NCBI RefSeq assembly: GCF_036669915.1
Contig: NC_089313.1
Location: forward strand, 283,585 to 347,584
Direction: 5' to 3'
DNA from: Pocillopora verrucosa
Lineage: Eukaryota; Cnidaria; Anthozoa; Scleractinia; Pocilloporidae
DNA: 64,000 nt
Shown: one piece after another, positions 27,452-37,939 of the stretch
How positions within the stretch are numbered: position 1 is the first letter of the stretch
Layout of the letters: each line of letters starts with the position of its first letter
The notes under the pieces: generated by a model
The model's database searches: none
What the model was told of the DNA's origin: nothing
Seen by the model: the letters and a program-made list of their open reading frames with translations, nothing else
Made by a program: the position numbers and the translations under genes

Positions 27452-30400
27452 CTAGTACTCTTCTTGTTCATCATTATATTCATATTCTTCATTGTTACCA
27501 CCTTCCTCTGGTGCAGCAAAACCCTCCTACCAATAAAAACAATTCATAGTTCCCTCAGTAATTGGAACCCAACATATATCAAGTCATACATTATACTAGT
27601 TCCTTGAACAATTCTCACAGATGGACATTAAGTGAAGAAAAGTTCCTTGATTTGACAGAAACCTCTTAGGGGTCAAATTCAGAAACATGATATTTTGGCT
27701 TTGGCGGTGATTGTGTAAATGAAGCAAGCTGTCCATTAAATCTGTTTCTGAAGAGTAGTTTGCCCATTTCTAAGTGTTTAGTTCATGAACACAGTGATAC
27801 TTGTGGCAGAGTGACAGAAGGAGCAGGGTATGGGTGAAATCTACAGCCATAAGCATCCCTTCCTTAATGTAATTTCACTGCTTAAAACTTTCTTCTTTGC
27901 TCCCATTATCATGCTGTGTTTACAAATAAATGCATGAAACAGGTTAAGATTAGTAACATTAACTTGTTCCCTTCTGTTTGAGAATGTATCCACTCAAATG
28001 CAACAATGCCTTCCTTAACAAGAATGAGTTAAGATGAAATGTAACTTCCAAGGTATGTGAGAGAACAGAATTCCTGATTACAGAAAATCTATTGAAATGT
28101 GCTTTGTAGATTCCATTTGATTTAGATCCAATTTTTTAGTTCCATTATCTTGCTAAGGCTTTTGTGAGGCCAAAATTCTGCACCTACCTCAGTTGCATAC
28201 AGAATTTCCAAGACCTTCTGGACAACATTAGCACCTGGATCTTCTTCCTGGCATTTGACTTCAATATCTCGTAACTTGCCAAAGTAGAAATCTCTTTCTT
28301 TTTCTAATCCTTCCACTGTCAGTTGCAGTGCAGTGAGCTGGAGACCAAGCACAAGAACACATGTTAGACACTTCCTGACTTGTGGACTTACAACATACAC
28401 CCACAGTTTGATCCTTCTTATCTAACTGAGCAAAAATAAACATGTCCATACTGAGTTTAACTGATTTCCATTAGACTGTTGCTCAGTTTACCAATCAACA
28501 TGAGAGCATATCTATAAGAGCAGACTCAACTAAACAATCAAAGAATACCTTGACTGCTTTTGATTGACAATTGTTGGTATTAACCAACATAGTTTTAATA
28601 TCCAGCAAAAGGGATGCTTCTGCCAAACATAGTGCTAGATGATGAGCTTAAGTTTCGAATAGTAACTAATTCATTCTCATATTCATTAAGGAGTTTGTAT
28701 CAATTATTGGTAACAATTTTCATCCATGATTTTCATTCATTTAACAAGCATCAAAAACAAACCTCATTATTAAGTTCCTGTATTTGGGCATCTTTCTGTG
28801 CAATTGCAGCAGATGACCCTCCAGCTGCTCCTCCAGTACGGGGTCCCTGTGCTGCCCCTCCTACAGTGCGCGAACTTTGTGCTGCTGGACGTCCAAGTCC
28901 TGATGCACCACCTCTAGAAGCTCCACCATTTCTGGCCGGACCACCTGCTGTAGGTTTACTAAAATTTCCTTTTGAGAGAGCCGGATTTTTGGCTGTTTAG
29001 AGATTGAGAATGAAAAAAAGAGATTTTACTCTCAGTAAGGTTTGGTTCTAATGAGTGACACAAGAATCACAACCAAGATAATACATTATAATGACTTAAA
29101 AGTCACAATCTTGAGGCTGAGGTAATTGAGTGGAAAAATGCAAGGTGTATGAAATTGGTAACATTGCATACTCAGTAGGTCTACCTGAATGGAAAAGGAA
29201 TTTTCCTCACCTGGGGGTTGCACAGGTCTGGTAAGCTGTCCTGACCCTTTTCGTGGCTGAGCAATCTGTGGAGTATCTGTTTTTCCATGTCGTGCTTCTA
29301 CAGGATCATAATCAGGATCAGGCCCGATATAGTTTGCATCAAAAAACCTCTTGAACCACTGAACAAACTCAAAGTTATCTTGAAACTTCCCTTTGACTAA
29401 CTTTTCAATTGGGATCGTCTGAATAAGGAAATAAAAGAAAAACCACAGTCAAAGTGGTTTAGTATTTCAATTGGACCTCAACTGCTGAGAAAACATGTTG
29501 AGATTTCACAGTTTGCATTATTTGCAATCATATGATGTGCCTTTCAAGTCAACATCCATTTGGCTTTTATATTTGTTAATGATGTTCCTATTTATTTAAT
29601 TTATAAATATTACCGGTAAGCCAATTGATTTTGTTTATTAAAATCCAACTCCAATCTACATACTGCATTGCTAAAAAATATGATATGAATATATAAAAAT
29701 ATATTATCTTTGTTTCAATGCCTTGAAATCCTGATCTTCATAAAAGGAAAAAGGTTGATAATAGCAATAATAATGATGACAGTAATAATGATAATAATAG
29801 TAGTAATAATGGCACCTGACAAGCACTTACTGATGAAAAATAATTGTTCGTACATTTTCAGCCCCAATGAAAATAATTTTTTTTATAATCATTAGTTAGG
29901 AAGTAGTAATTCTCACTCAATTAAAAAAATTTTGAGACCAAAAATTAAAAAGTGTGAGTCATTCAAACTCAGTTCCAAAGTAATTCAGGATTATTTTGGG
30001 TTTTGATTTTCTGTGTTCATTGACTGGTCTTAAAACTCAGTCTTCTGTCTTAACCAATAACATATAAAATCAAAGCTAAATATCTTGCTGATTCACACTG
30101 GCCTCTTTCTTCTTAGCTGGTTTTACAAGTGCGGCATTCAGTTAAAGAGAGCACTACCGTTCACAAACATTCTCAAACCATTGCTAGGTCAAAATGATCC
30201 AGAATCAAAAGTAAATGATCTTTCTGGAAAATAAAACTTTGCATATCATGAAACACCTTGATACTCCCTTACCTTTTCAAAGATTTCATAGTTGATGGAG
30301 ACATTTACAAAAAAAAATAATTAGTATGATGATGTCACCATAAAAATTTCGACACCAGCACGCCAATAGCACAATTTACAGCACCTTTCGTTTTACTTTT

Positions 30401-31121
30401 AGATTAATTCATGATTCTGTTTAAATGCTCTACAGCACGAGATACATGTCGAAAATAAGCGTGAAATAAATTAACATCATGCTGTAATAAAGAATTCAAA
30501 AAAAGAAAAAAGGAAGTATAAACTTTACCTTATCAACTCCAGCATTCTTAAACGCCTTTTGCAATATCTTCCAGTTATTTATGAATTCGTGTTCTTGATT
30601 TGATGCAAACTTCACCTTTGCCATATTTACACAATCTAAAGTACATTCAATTAAAATACCGATTGATGTGAGTTTAAAATCGAACATCACTGAGGGGAGT
30701 TATGTATATTTCATGATATTAACTTCACATGTACAAAGTTTAAAGAGGCGTTTGTTAAAGGACTCGAATTTCATACGTAATCTTCATAATGTACTCACCC
30801 ATGAACAACATATCCATAAACTGGCAATATGCAGCACCTATTAAGCAAACACAAGTTAGTGAGAGCCAAGTATGACGCGATAACGAAACAACGAGAAAGG
30901 ACTGATAACCCCGAACATCAGCCCCTCGTTCGATCGAAGGCGTGAAAACATGGAAGTTCTGTCGACGAAACTGCCGCAAATGTTCTCGATTACTAACCGG
31001 AACATAGTTGTTCAATTTTGGTGTACTTAAGCTGCAGACTCTCGTTGATCCATTTCAGCATGTCATGTCTACTAAGATTATCTGTAGTACAACTAGTGCT
31101 ATGAACGTTTATTGCCGCCAT
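27452..31121 (-). CDS. MAPRE: Microtubule-associated protein RP/EB family member (EB1/EB3-like)
   Basis: Plus-end tracking protein that binds growing microtubule ends and recruits partners. Coding exons on the minus strand: 30998-31121, 30799-30837, 30529-30635, 29211-29418, 28763-28992, 28188-28337 and 27452-27526, giving 310 residues. The calponin-homology domain (about 1-130) shows [33 protein letters not shown] and [16 protein letters not shown]. Exon 5 is a low-complexity Gly/Ala/Ser/Pro linker. The EB-homology coiled coil holds [20 protein letters not shown]. The C-terminus is acidic and ends EEY, the tail recognised by CAP-Gly proteins. The start follows the conserved MAA-N-V-x-S-T-S pattern; the in-frame extension upstream is taken as 5'UTR. 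EB1 and EB3 are vertebrate duplicates, so no number is given. Confidence 0.96.
29757..29816 (+). repeat. AAT/GAT-rich microsatellite
   Basis: An imperfect run of AAT, GAT and AGT triplets lies in MAPRE intron 3. The 61-codon open frame across it is a by-product of the repeat. Confidence 0.6.
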
Positions 31122-32149
31122 TTTCGTTGAAAACGACAATACTGGTTCGGCTTTCGGCATGCAAAGACCGATGGTACCCAGTGCCCTAACATGGTACAGT
31201 TGGTGACAAATACATGAGCTCACATCCGGTCTCAACCTAATCGCTTCACATCTGTTTGTTCTCTGAAGGCGATTGTGTCAGAAATACCGCAAATCCTACC
31301 CTGGAGAAAGGAAGCTGTACTGGATACTACTATAGAATAATCGATGTAGGTATTCTCTGAACTATTTATTTTTCAAACAGAACGCTTGGAAAGATGCTAG
31401 TTCCAGGATTTGAAATCTCTGCACATTACGTCCTCATTTGCGGATTAAGATTTTGCGTCACGACACTGAGAATATTTGCACAGCCAGGGCTTACTGTTTG
31501 ATCGATTCTTGCAGGTTAGATAGCTATTTGAATGAGGTTACACTAGCTTGATCTTGTTTAATATTCGGAAAGTGACAATCATGCATGTGCCCTGTGTAGT
31601 CTACTTTGACCAGAAGAATTGAGGCGATAACACCTGAGTAAGCAAGTGAAGCACAATCAAAATTTGGGAGATCACGACATGTTGTACATATATTTATACA
31701 ATGTGCTGCATCACGCGTTCATTTTGATTGGTTCGAACTTATGATCTATTGGAGGACAGACGTATGGATGACATCACCATTAACAATTTTTTTGCTCCAG
31801 ACCTGTATTATATAAAACAAATATCTTCCATGTTGCCGTGGGTCTGCACAGCAATAGATCACAGATGACGTCAAAACGTGGTAAGAACATCAGAGACAAA
31901 CTCAACTGCATCTTGTGTACCACTTTTGTTTGTGGTGCATTTTGGTCTCATCTGTGATCCATTACTGAATAGACGCATGGTAACATGGAATTTATTTGTT
32001 ATTTGTTATTTATTATGTAGAATGAACCTATTGATAGAAACCTAATGACGTTAGAATAAGAGTAAGTAATATATTTAAAAAAACTTAAAAAATAACAAAT
32101 TATTAGATAAATAAATTCATTGATTAACTGATATAACAAGTGTATTAGT
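31122..32149. promoter_or_regulatory. Shared intergenic region of divergent MAPRE and MPPE1
   Basis: The MAPRE and MPPE1 coding starts are 1.2 kb apart and point away from each other. A good acceptor (TTTCATTTCAG at 32329-32339) lies just before the MPPE1 start codon, so MPPE1 probably has an upstream non-coding exon in this interval. That would place the two transcription starts close together. No TATA box was recognised. Confidence 0.4.
31850..31985. mobile_element. Degenerate MITE-like fold-back
   Basis: The left part with AATAGATCACAGATGA and the right part with TCATCTGTGATCCATT are inverted copies about 130 bases apart, continuing outward with mismatches. No coding capacity. An A/T-rich run with repeated TTATTTG follows. 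Confidence 0.5.
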
Positions 32150-32308
32150 CACTCTGGGCTAAACTTCAGAATACCCCGCAACTTTGGTCCGCCTCACTTA
32201 CATGTGTCGGGAGGCTTTGAAGATCGAGGCATAACACAATAGACGCTATTCTTATTCAATGACATGTAAATGAGTTGCGGGGTATTCTGAAGTTGCTCCT
32301 CACTCTGG
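32150..32308. mobile_element. MITE with perfect 22-bp inverted ends
   Basis: Positions 32162-32183 and 32273-32294 are exact reverse complements (22 bases, containing AATACCCCGCAACT). Direct copies of CACTCTGG at 32150-32157 and 32301-32308 look like an 8-bp target duplication, as left by hAT-type transposases. The insert is about 143 bases and non-coding. It ends 36 bases before the MPPE1 start codon. Confidence 0.75.
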
Positions 32309-32344
32309 TTAAAGAATACTATTTTCTTTTTCATTTCAGTTTTG

Positions 32345-35300
32345 ATGTTGAAGAAGTGTTTGTGGTACTGGTATATATTTACCCTCAAGGTGTCATTGGT
32401 TTTACTTGTAATTGTTGTGTTTATTGGAGAGTTTGGATGTTTTCTATGGGCTTTTTTTACTTGGAGGATTCCTGACCAATCCAGAGATTCACTGAATTTA
32501 CTTCTCATCTCTGACTCACAAATCCCGGTAGGTCTACTGTACCAAAAACAACAGACAACTATGCTGAACATACACTGAATCATTTTATTATCTGAAGTTT
32601 GAATCAATTAGTCTTTTTTTTTGTCCTTCTATTCAGAACCACAACCTTGCATTTTTTATGAGCAGTTACATTTAGTGACTTAAGGCTTCTTCTCTCTTGA
32701 CATGGCTAATAGCACTACTTCCCCCCAAACAGTTAGTTCAGTTAGTTTGAAAACTAAAACCAACAACGTCACAGTCACTTATATTTTTTCCATGTTTCAG
32801 TCCAATGGTTTGTGTTTGATTTGAGTTGATTTTCCTTTGTTCTGATTGGCTGCAGGGTTTCATTTCTTGGTTTTGGTTTTGTGATACTTAGTAGAAATTA
32901 ACTCTAACAAAGCTCCTCCTTGGACCCTTTTTTTTCCTGTAAGGGATACAAGGAAGAACCTGAAGGAATTCAAGGATGTATAACACGTGTGGATACAGAC
33001 TGGTATTTATTCAAGGCTTTTTATCTGGCCTTGGCATCGTTTTCACCTGATGCTGTTATTCATTTAGGTTTGTTTCATGACCCCTTCTTCATTTTTACTT
33101 TTTAAGTCCTATGTGGGGTTGTATTGTTTTTTAATTACACATTTGGGTGTCTCAAGGAATGTGACCCAGTGTACAGTAAGACTTGTATGAAACAGACACC
33201 AACTTAATTCAGGACTTTTTCTTTATGTATTTTTAGTAACCAACTTGTATCCAACAGATGCAGACCTTTTATAAGTGTAATTGCAGACCTTTGATAAGTG
33301 TAACTGCAGACCTTTGATTAGTGTAACTGCAGAGCTTTGACAAGTGTAACTGCAGACCTTTGATAAGTGTAATTACAGACCTCTGATAAGTGTAACTGCA
33401 GACCTTTGATAAGTGTAACTGCAGACCTTTGATAAGTGTAATTGCAGACCTCTGATAAGTGTAACTGCAGACCTTTGACAAGTGTAACTTCAGACCTTTG
33501 ATAAGTGTAATTGCAGACCTCTGATAAGTGTAACCGCAGACCTTTGATAAGACTAGTGTAACAAGCCTTCCTTTTTTCTAAGGATACTTGCAATCATTTG
33601 TTTTAGTGGGACTTCACTATAGCTCAGGTTACATGTTAGGTAAAAAGAGGCCTATAAGAGAAGATTTTGTAAGAGAGCCAGTACTGTAGCAGTTGTCATA
33701 TAAAGAGGAAAATTTCACAGTCAAGCTTTCTATCACTACACAAATTGGTATGGAAAACCTTTATCAGAAAGACTACTTGTATTAAGTAGACACCAGTAAG
33801 CGTCATATGTGTTTCATGTGACTTTCCTGATGAAGCTTATCTCAGTAAAATGGTGGATACAAACAAATATACCATAAAACAAATATTTCAGTATGCTTTA
33901 AAGTTATTAATACTTAGATAGCTAATTTGTCTTTTTCCACTGACTTGGTCAGTCACTCCTCCATCCTTGGTTTTAACTAGATGAAAAAACTTCAAAATTG
34001 ATAAAATGTACATGACTGTGTGGTATCCTTATCAAATAAGATTATATTACACAGTTCTGCATGAATATCTGCCAACAGACACAAGAGGAGCTGTGTCATG
34101 GGTGCCCACTTCTAAATCTGATTTATTATTATTATTGTTCATTATTATGTCACTTTTTTTTATCTTGTGTGAGTCATATATGGTAATTTAGTTTTGACAT
34201 CTCAGGTGACATTTTAGATGAAGGATCAATTGCTACAGATGAGCAATATGAGGAGTATAAGGTAATAGACCCGCAGTATATCCTCTCATTCAGTTATATG
34301 ACAGCTTTGTCAGCTTCAAAATTGAACCATTCATTTGCCATAAAGAGATCTTCCCCTCCCAGCCCAGTATGAAAAAAGCAGAGGGAAAGGAGAGGGTTTG
34401 TATTATTGCTCTCCTCAATGCAGAGTAATGGGGCTTCACTCTTTGTATGGTCCCAAACAACTTAATTTTTTCATCAAGTATTAATTTATTAGTTTTGCTC
34501 TGTAGATGCCTTTGTGATTGATTTAAAAAATTATAAAATGGATAGTTACTAATTTTAACAATGTTTTATATCTTTTCTAGGCAAGACATGATAAGATTTT
34601 CCACACCTTTGACAGATCTGAAAGGATCTATGTTGCTGGGGACAATGACATTGGAGGTGAATGGAGTGATATCCTCACAGAACAAAAAACATTGAGATTT
34701 CAACGACACTTTGGTCCCATAAATGATGTGGTGAAACTGAAGTCTTTTCAAATAATTAAGGTATACTAGTGGAGACAGATTAATGTTGTTGTATATCAGT
34801 GGCAATTAGGAAGGGATGTCCTGTGTGATGTGCTAGTCTTGCTGTCACCAACGAATTTATGTCTATGGTAGTTCATTGTATTGGTTGATTATTGGATTGC
34901 TTGCCACATTAAGCAGCTGTAGCTCAGTAGCTAGAAAACCTTTTATGTGTCTTAAAGTTAAAACCAGGAGCACTGTGTCCTTAGGAGTACACATTACACC
35001 TGCAAAGTCAAGGGATCAGTTCCCCCAAGTATTTACTACTCCTGGAAAGCTATTTTTGTTTGATGTGTTTTCAATAAAGATCAAGATGTTAGAGGTTTTG
35101 AGGTTCAAGGAATGAAATTATCAGATAACCAGACATTGTTCAAGAGAGTGGCAGAAATGGAACCTTGGTCACTAAAGCAAAAATCAATATAAGTTTTGAA
35201 ATTATTTTAAAGTATGTTGTTTGTTTTGAATTTTTACAGATCAATTCAGCAAGTTTGTTAAGAAGAAAACCTTTTAGAGAGGAAAGAAAAATCTACAATA

Positions 35301-37700
35301 AAACTGTAGATTTTATCAATAATCTTTCTCCAAAACTGGACAAGGAGAAGATTTCCATTTTAGTTGGTCATGTTCCTATTGACGAAATTAGTGTAAAACA
35401 TGATGTTCCATTGCGCAAGGTAAGTTATTTTCAACAGGCAGATTCATCAAATACCAAACTGATCTTGCTTTAGTTGTATTGTTTCATTGTCGCCAGTTCA
35501 TACAGGATTTATGTAAGCCTTTTGATCCTTGTCAACCTTTGGAAATGAGACACCAAATTTGAATCCCTAAGCATGAATATTTTGTGACTTTTTCAGCAGT
35601 TTACCACTACTATACAAGTACTCTAGACTCAGGGTCAAGAGGTCTGGGTTCCAGACCTGGCTGGGTCAATGTGTTGTGTTCTTGGGCAGGACAAGAGGTG
35701 ATCTTGTCCTGGGGGTGATCTTACAATGGACTGTGATCCCATTCAGGGAGGAGAAATGTTAGGAAAATCAGGATAAGCACCTGCTGGTGGGGCCACAAGG
35801 ATCATGTACAAAGTTTACTGTTTTGCCTACACTAGTTTTGACCAATAATGTTGTAAATTCCTTCACGAATTGAAATTGTTTGGGAATCGCTAGAAAGTCA
35901 TGGTAATTGATTGTCAAAATTTTAATGTTTTAAACACAAGATTGTTTGTTTGTACATTGATGGTGAAGAGTTCTCATAGTTTTGTCTCTATTATAATGAT
36001 AATAATAGTAGTTTATAACAGCTATACTATTTTCCTTTGTTTTTTTACTTTAAGTTAATTCGAACTATGAAACCAACCTATGCGTTCTCAGGTCATCTTC
36101 ATGAGGTAAGTTCTATTTTTTGCCTCTTCATTTTTTTTTTAATACCAAGTGAATGTGACACCTCATTTTGCTTGAAGACTTAAAAATTTTAATATTTATG
36201 AATTTGGCAGCTTGTTCTCAATCGTTAAAGATTTATTCTCACATTAAAAGAGACTTAAAACAGAGGTTATTGTAAGCAGTAATCATGATGAGTTTAATTG
36301 TTTATTCCAGAGGAACTTTGGGTTAATTTATAAACATCTGAAATTGTTGTTGATTTGAAAGTGAAATCTTTGGCATCTTGGCATAAATTTTGTTCCTTTT
36401 AGAGACTTATATTAGGGTGAGGACTATGTGCATCAAGAGACTTTTATTTTGTCATATTTTCAGTCCCCCCTCCCTCCCCCTCCTCATTAAGCAGTCATTT
36501 GACCTAGAACTAATCTCACCATTTATGTTGCTTTTTAGCCAGCCACTGTTCAACATGAGTTCGGAATATTTACCTTTACAGAATATGTGGTGCCTACCTG
36601 CAGCTATCGCATGGGAACAAAAATGATGGGGGCAGCCGTGGCAGTTGTAGGTATGGTGTCAGCACCAACAAACCTCTGTCGCTATAGTGACTTTGGGCTT
36701 GATAAAAATGTGCACAGAGATGTGAGCCTTACTCAGAGGTGTTGGCTTCAAACTTTTGATAAAGAGCAAGAGTAAAAAAATTGATTTGGCTAATCACTGC
36801 TATATTCCTTGGTGTGAGGAAGGCATGATTTTAAGTTGTATCAATAGTATTTCAGCCAATATACCCTGTATGTTTTTGAGGTGAATCTTATGGCTGAAGA
36901 TTATTTCTTAATTTCTGAAATTTACAGGTGCAGTATGATTGTTTGCTAATATAATTTTGTAAGTCTGTAGGTCTGATAGGTATTTTAAAATAACTTTTTG
37001 CTTTACTTCAAGGTCATCGGGCTATGACATAATTATTTGAGTTGCTTGGAATGTAGGGGAAACCAAAGTGTGCAGTTTGACAAAAAGAAACAGAAAATAC
37101 TTGAATTATATCAGAGCAAACCAAAGAGGCAGAGAATGTTTAAGGGTGAAAAAGATTGACACAGACTGAAAATGAGGGGACAGCATTGCTGAGCTTCCTT
37201 AAACTGTGACATGTTTCTTTGAATGCAGGTTATCATTTTATCCATCTGAGACCATCCCTTGTTCTTTATACATTTCCTGAGGTGCTGACAAGGAGAAATT
37301 GTTTAACAATCAAGAGCTTCTTTTTTCTTGACCTTAATGTATGATTCAGGGGTAACACTGAGAGGATTTCTGCACTAGTCACTCTTAGGGATTAAAGGGC
37401 TTATAACTTTTTTCCCCACAAACCATGCATTTAATTTGTGTTTATTACAAGAGGATGTCCTTCTATTTTATGTCTATAGAAAATTTTTATTTTGTTGTTT
37501 CAGGTAATGATGGCTCCATCACATATTCCATTCTTCCTCTCCCAAGTCGATACTTATTTCTTCATGTGTACTTGGTGTCCTTGTGTGTCTCCCTGGCAAT
37601 ATCGCTACCTGGGTTCATGATATTTGTCATACAAAAGTTGGAGAAAAGACTTGTGGGCACAAAACATGACCTTGTAATAATGAAATTAAAGGATTTATGA
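32345..37700 (+). CDS. MPPE1: MPPE1/Cdc1-like membrane metallophosphoesterase
   Basis: Calcineurin-like phosphoesterase of the ER/Golgi membrane. The family (mammalian MPPE1/PGAP5, yeast Cdc1/Ted1) removes an ethanolamine phosphate from GPI anchors. Coding exons 32345-32527, 32944-33067, 34206-34261, 34581-34760, 35240-35419, 36055-36105, 36539-36650 and 37504-37700 give 360 residues. A membrane segment lies at about residues 12-34 (VSLVLLVIVVFIGEFG) and another near the C-terminus (LVSLCVSLAISLPGFMIFV). Metal-site motifs in order: SDSQIPG (D57, Q59), GDILDEG (about 103), AGDNDIGGE (about 140), VGHVPID and SGHLHEP (H255, H257). The first and third differ from the classical D-x-H and GNHD. Orthology to MPPE1 is inferred from topology and motif order; a separate Cdc1-like subfamily is possible. 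Exon 1 begins after a strong acceptor, so a 5'UTR exon is likely. Confidence 0.85.
33260..33562 (+). repeat. 23-bp minisatellite, 13 units, in MPPE1 intron 2
   Basis: The unit GCAGACCTTTGATAAGTG plus TAACT repeats head to tail. Twelve units fill exactly 276 bases (33260-33535), so the period is a strict 23. A thirteenth unit carries a short insertion. Units differ by one or two substitutions. Because 23 is not a multiple of 3, stop-free units read as open in several minus-strand frames, which explains the spurious frames here. Confidence 0.9.
35625..35805 (+). mobile_element. tRNA-SINE-like copy in MPPE1 intron 5
   Basis: Contains GGGTTCCAGACCTGG, resembling a Pol III B box, then GTGTTGTGTTCTTGGGCA, a core typical of invertebrate tRNA-derived SINEs. 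A block with ATGGACTGTGATCCCATTCA follows. A second copy lies at 62640-62920. The 5' tRNA part appears truncated. Confidence 0.5.
37280..37400 (+). repeat. Copy of the dispersed AACAATCAAGAG repeat
   Basis: AAGGAGAAATTGTTTAACAA, then TCAAGAGCTTC and GACCTTAATGTATGATTC, match the repeat split by the Penelope-like insertion at 21661-23033 and the reverse copy at 56530-56665. It lies in the last MPPE1 intron. Confidence 0.5.
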
Positions 37701-37825
37701 CATTCAAAGAACAAACCACATCAGAATCATAGGGATACCAAACACAATTTTAGTGCAACCTTTATATTCTCTTGATAAAGCAGTTGTTATTTCTTATTGT
37801 TCCCGATCCGAACAGAGGAATTTGA

Positions 37826-37831
37826 AATAAA
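37826..37831 (+). terminator. MPPE1 polyadenylation signal
   Basis: AATAAA lies 126 bases after the MPPE1 stop codon and is followed by a T/G-rich stretch at 37845-37875. Confidence 0.65.
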
Positions 37832-37939
37832 ACGAAGTTGAAATTAGACTTCTGGTGTTTTACTTTTCTTTACTCAGCTAGTTATTTTTGACAAAACTAT
37901 AATACAACAATGAACATTTTGTATTTAACAGAGAAATGT

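Noticed and set aside
28614-29000. 128-residue plus-strand frame
   Set aside because: It is antisense to MAPRE exon 5, the Gly/Ala/Pro linker; its composition mirrors that exon.
33260-33562. CRISPR-like array
   Set aside because: The 23-bp units abut head to tail with no spacers, and the window is a eukaryotic intron. It is a minisatellite.
33269-33593. Minus-strand proteins of 70 and 91 residues
   Set aside because: They are translations of the 23-bp minisatellite in different frames, without a start context or domain.
35625-35805. Functional tRNA gene
   Set aside because: Only a B-box-like motif is present. No A box or cloverleaf can be drawn, and the downstream core is SINE-like.
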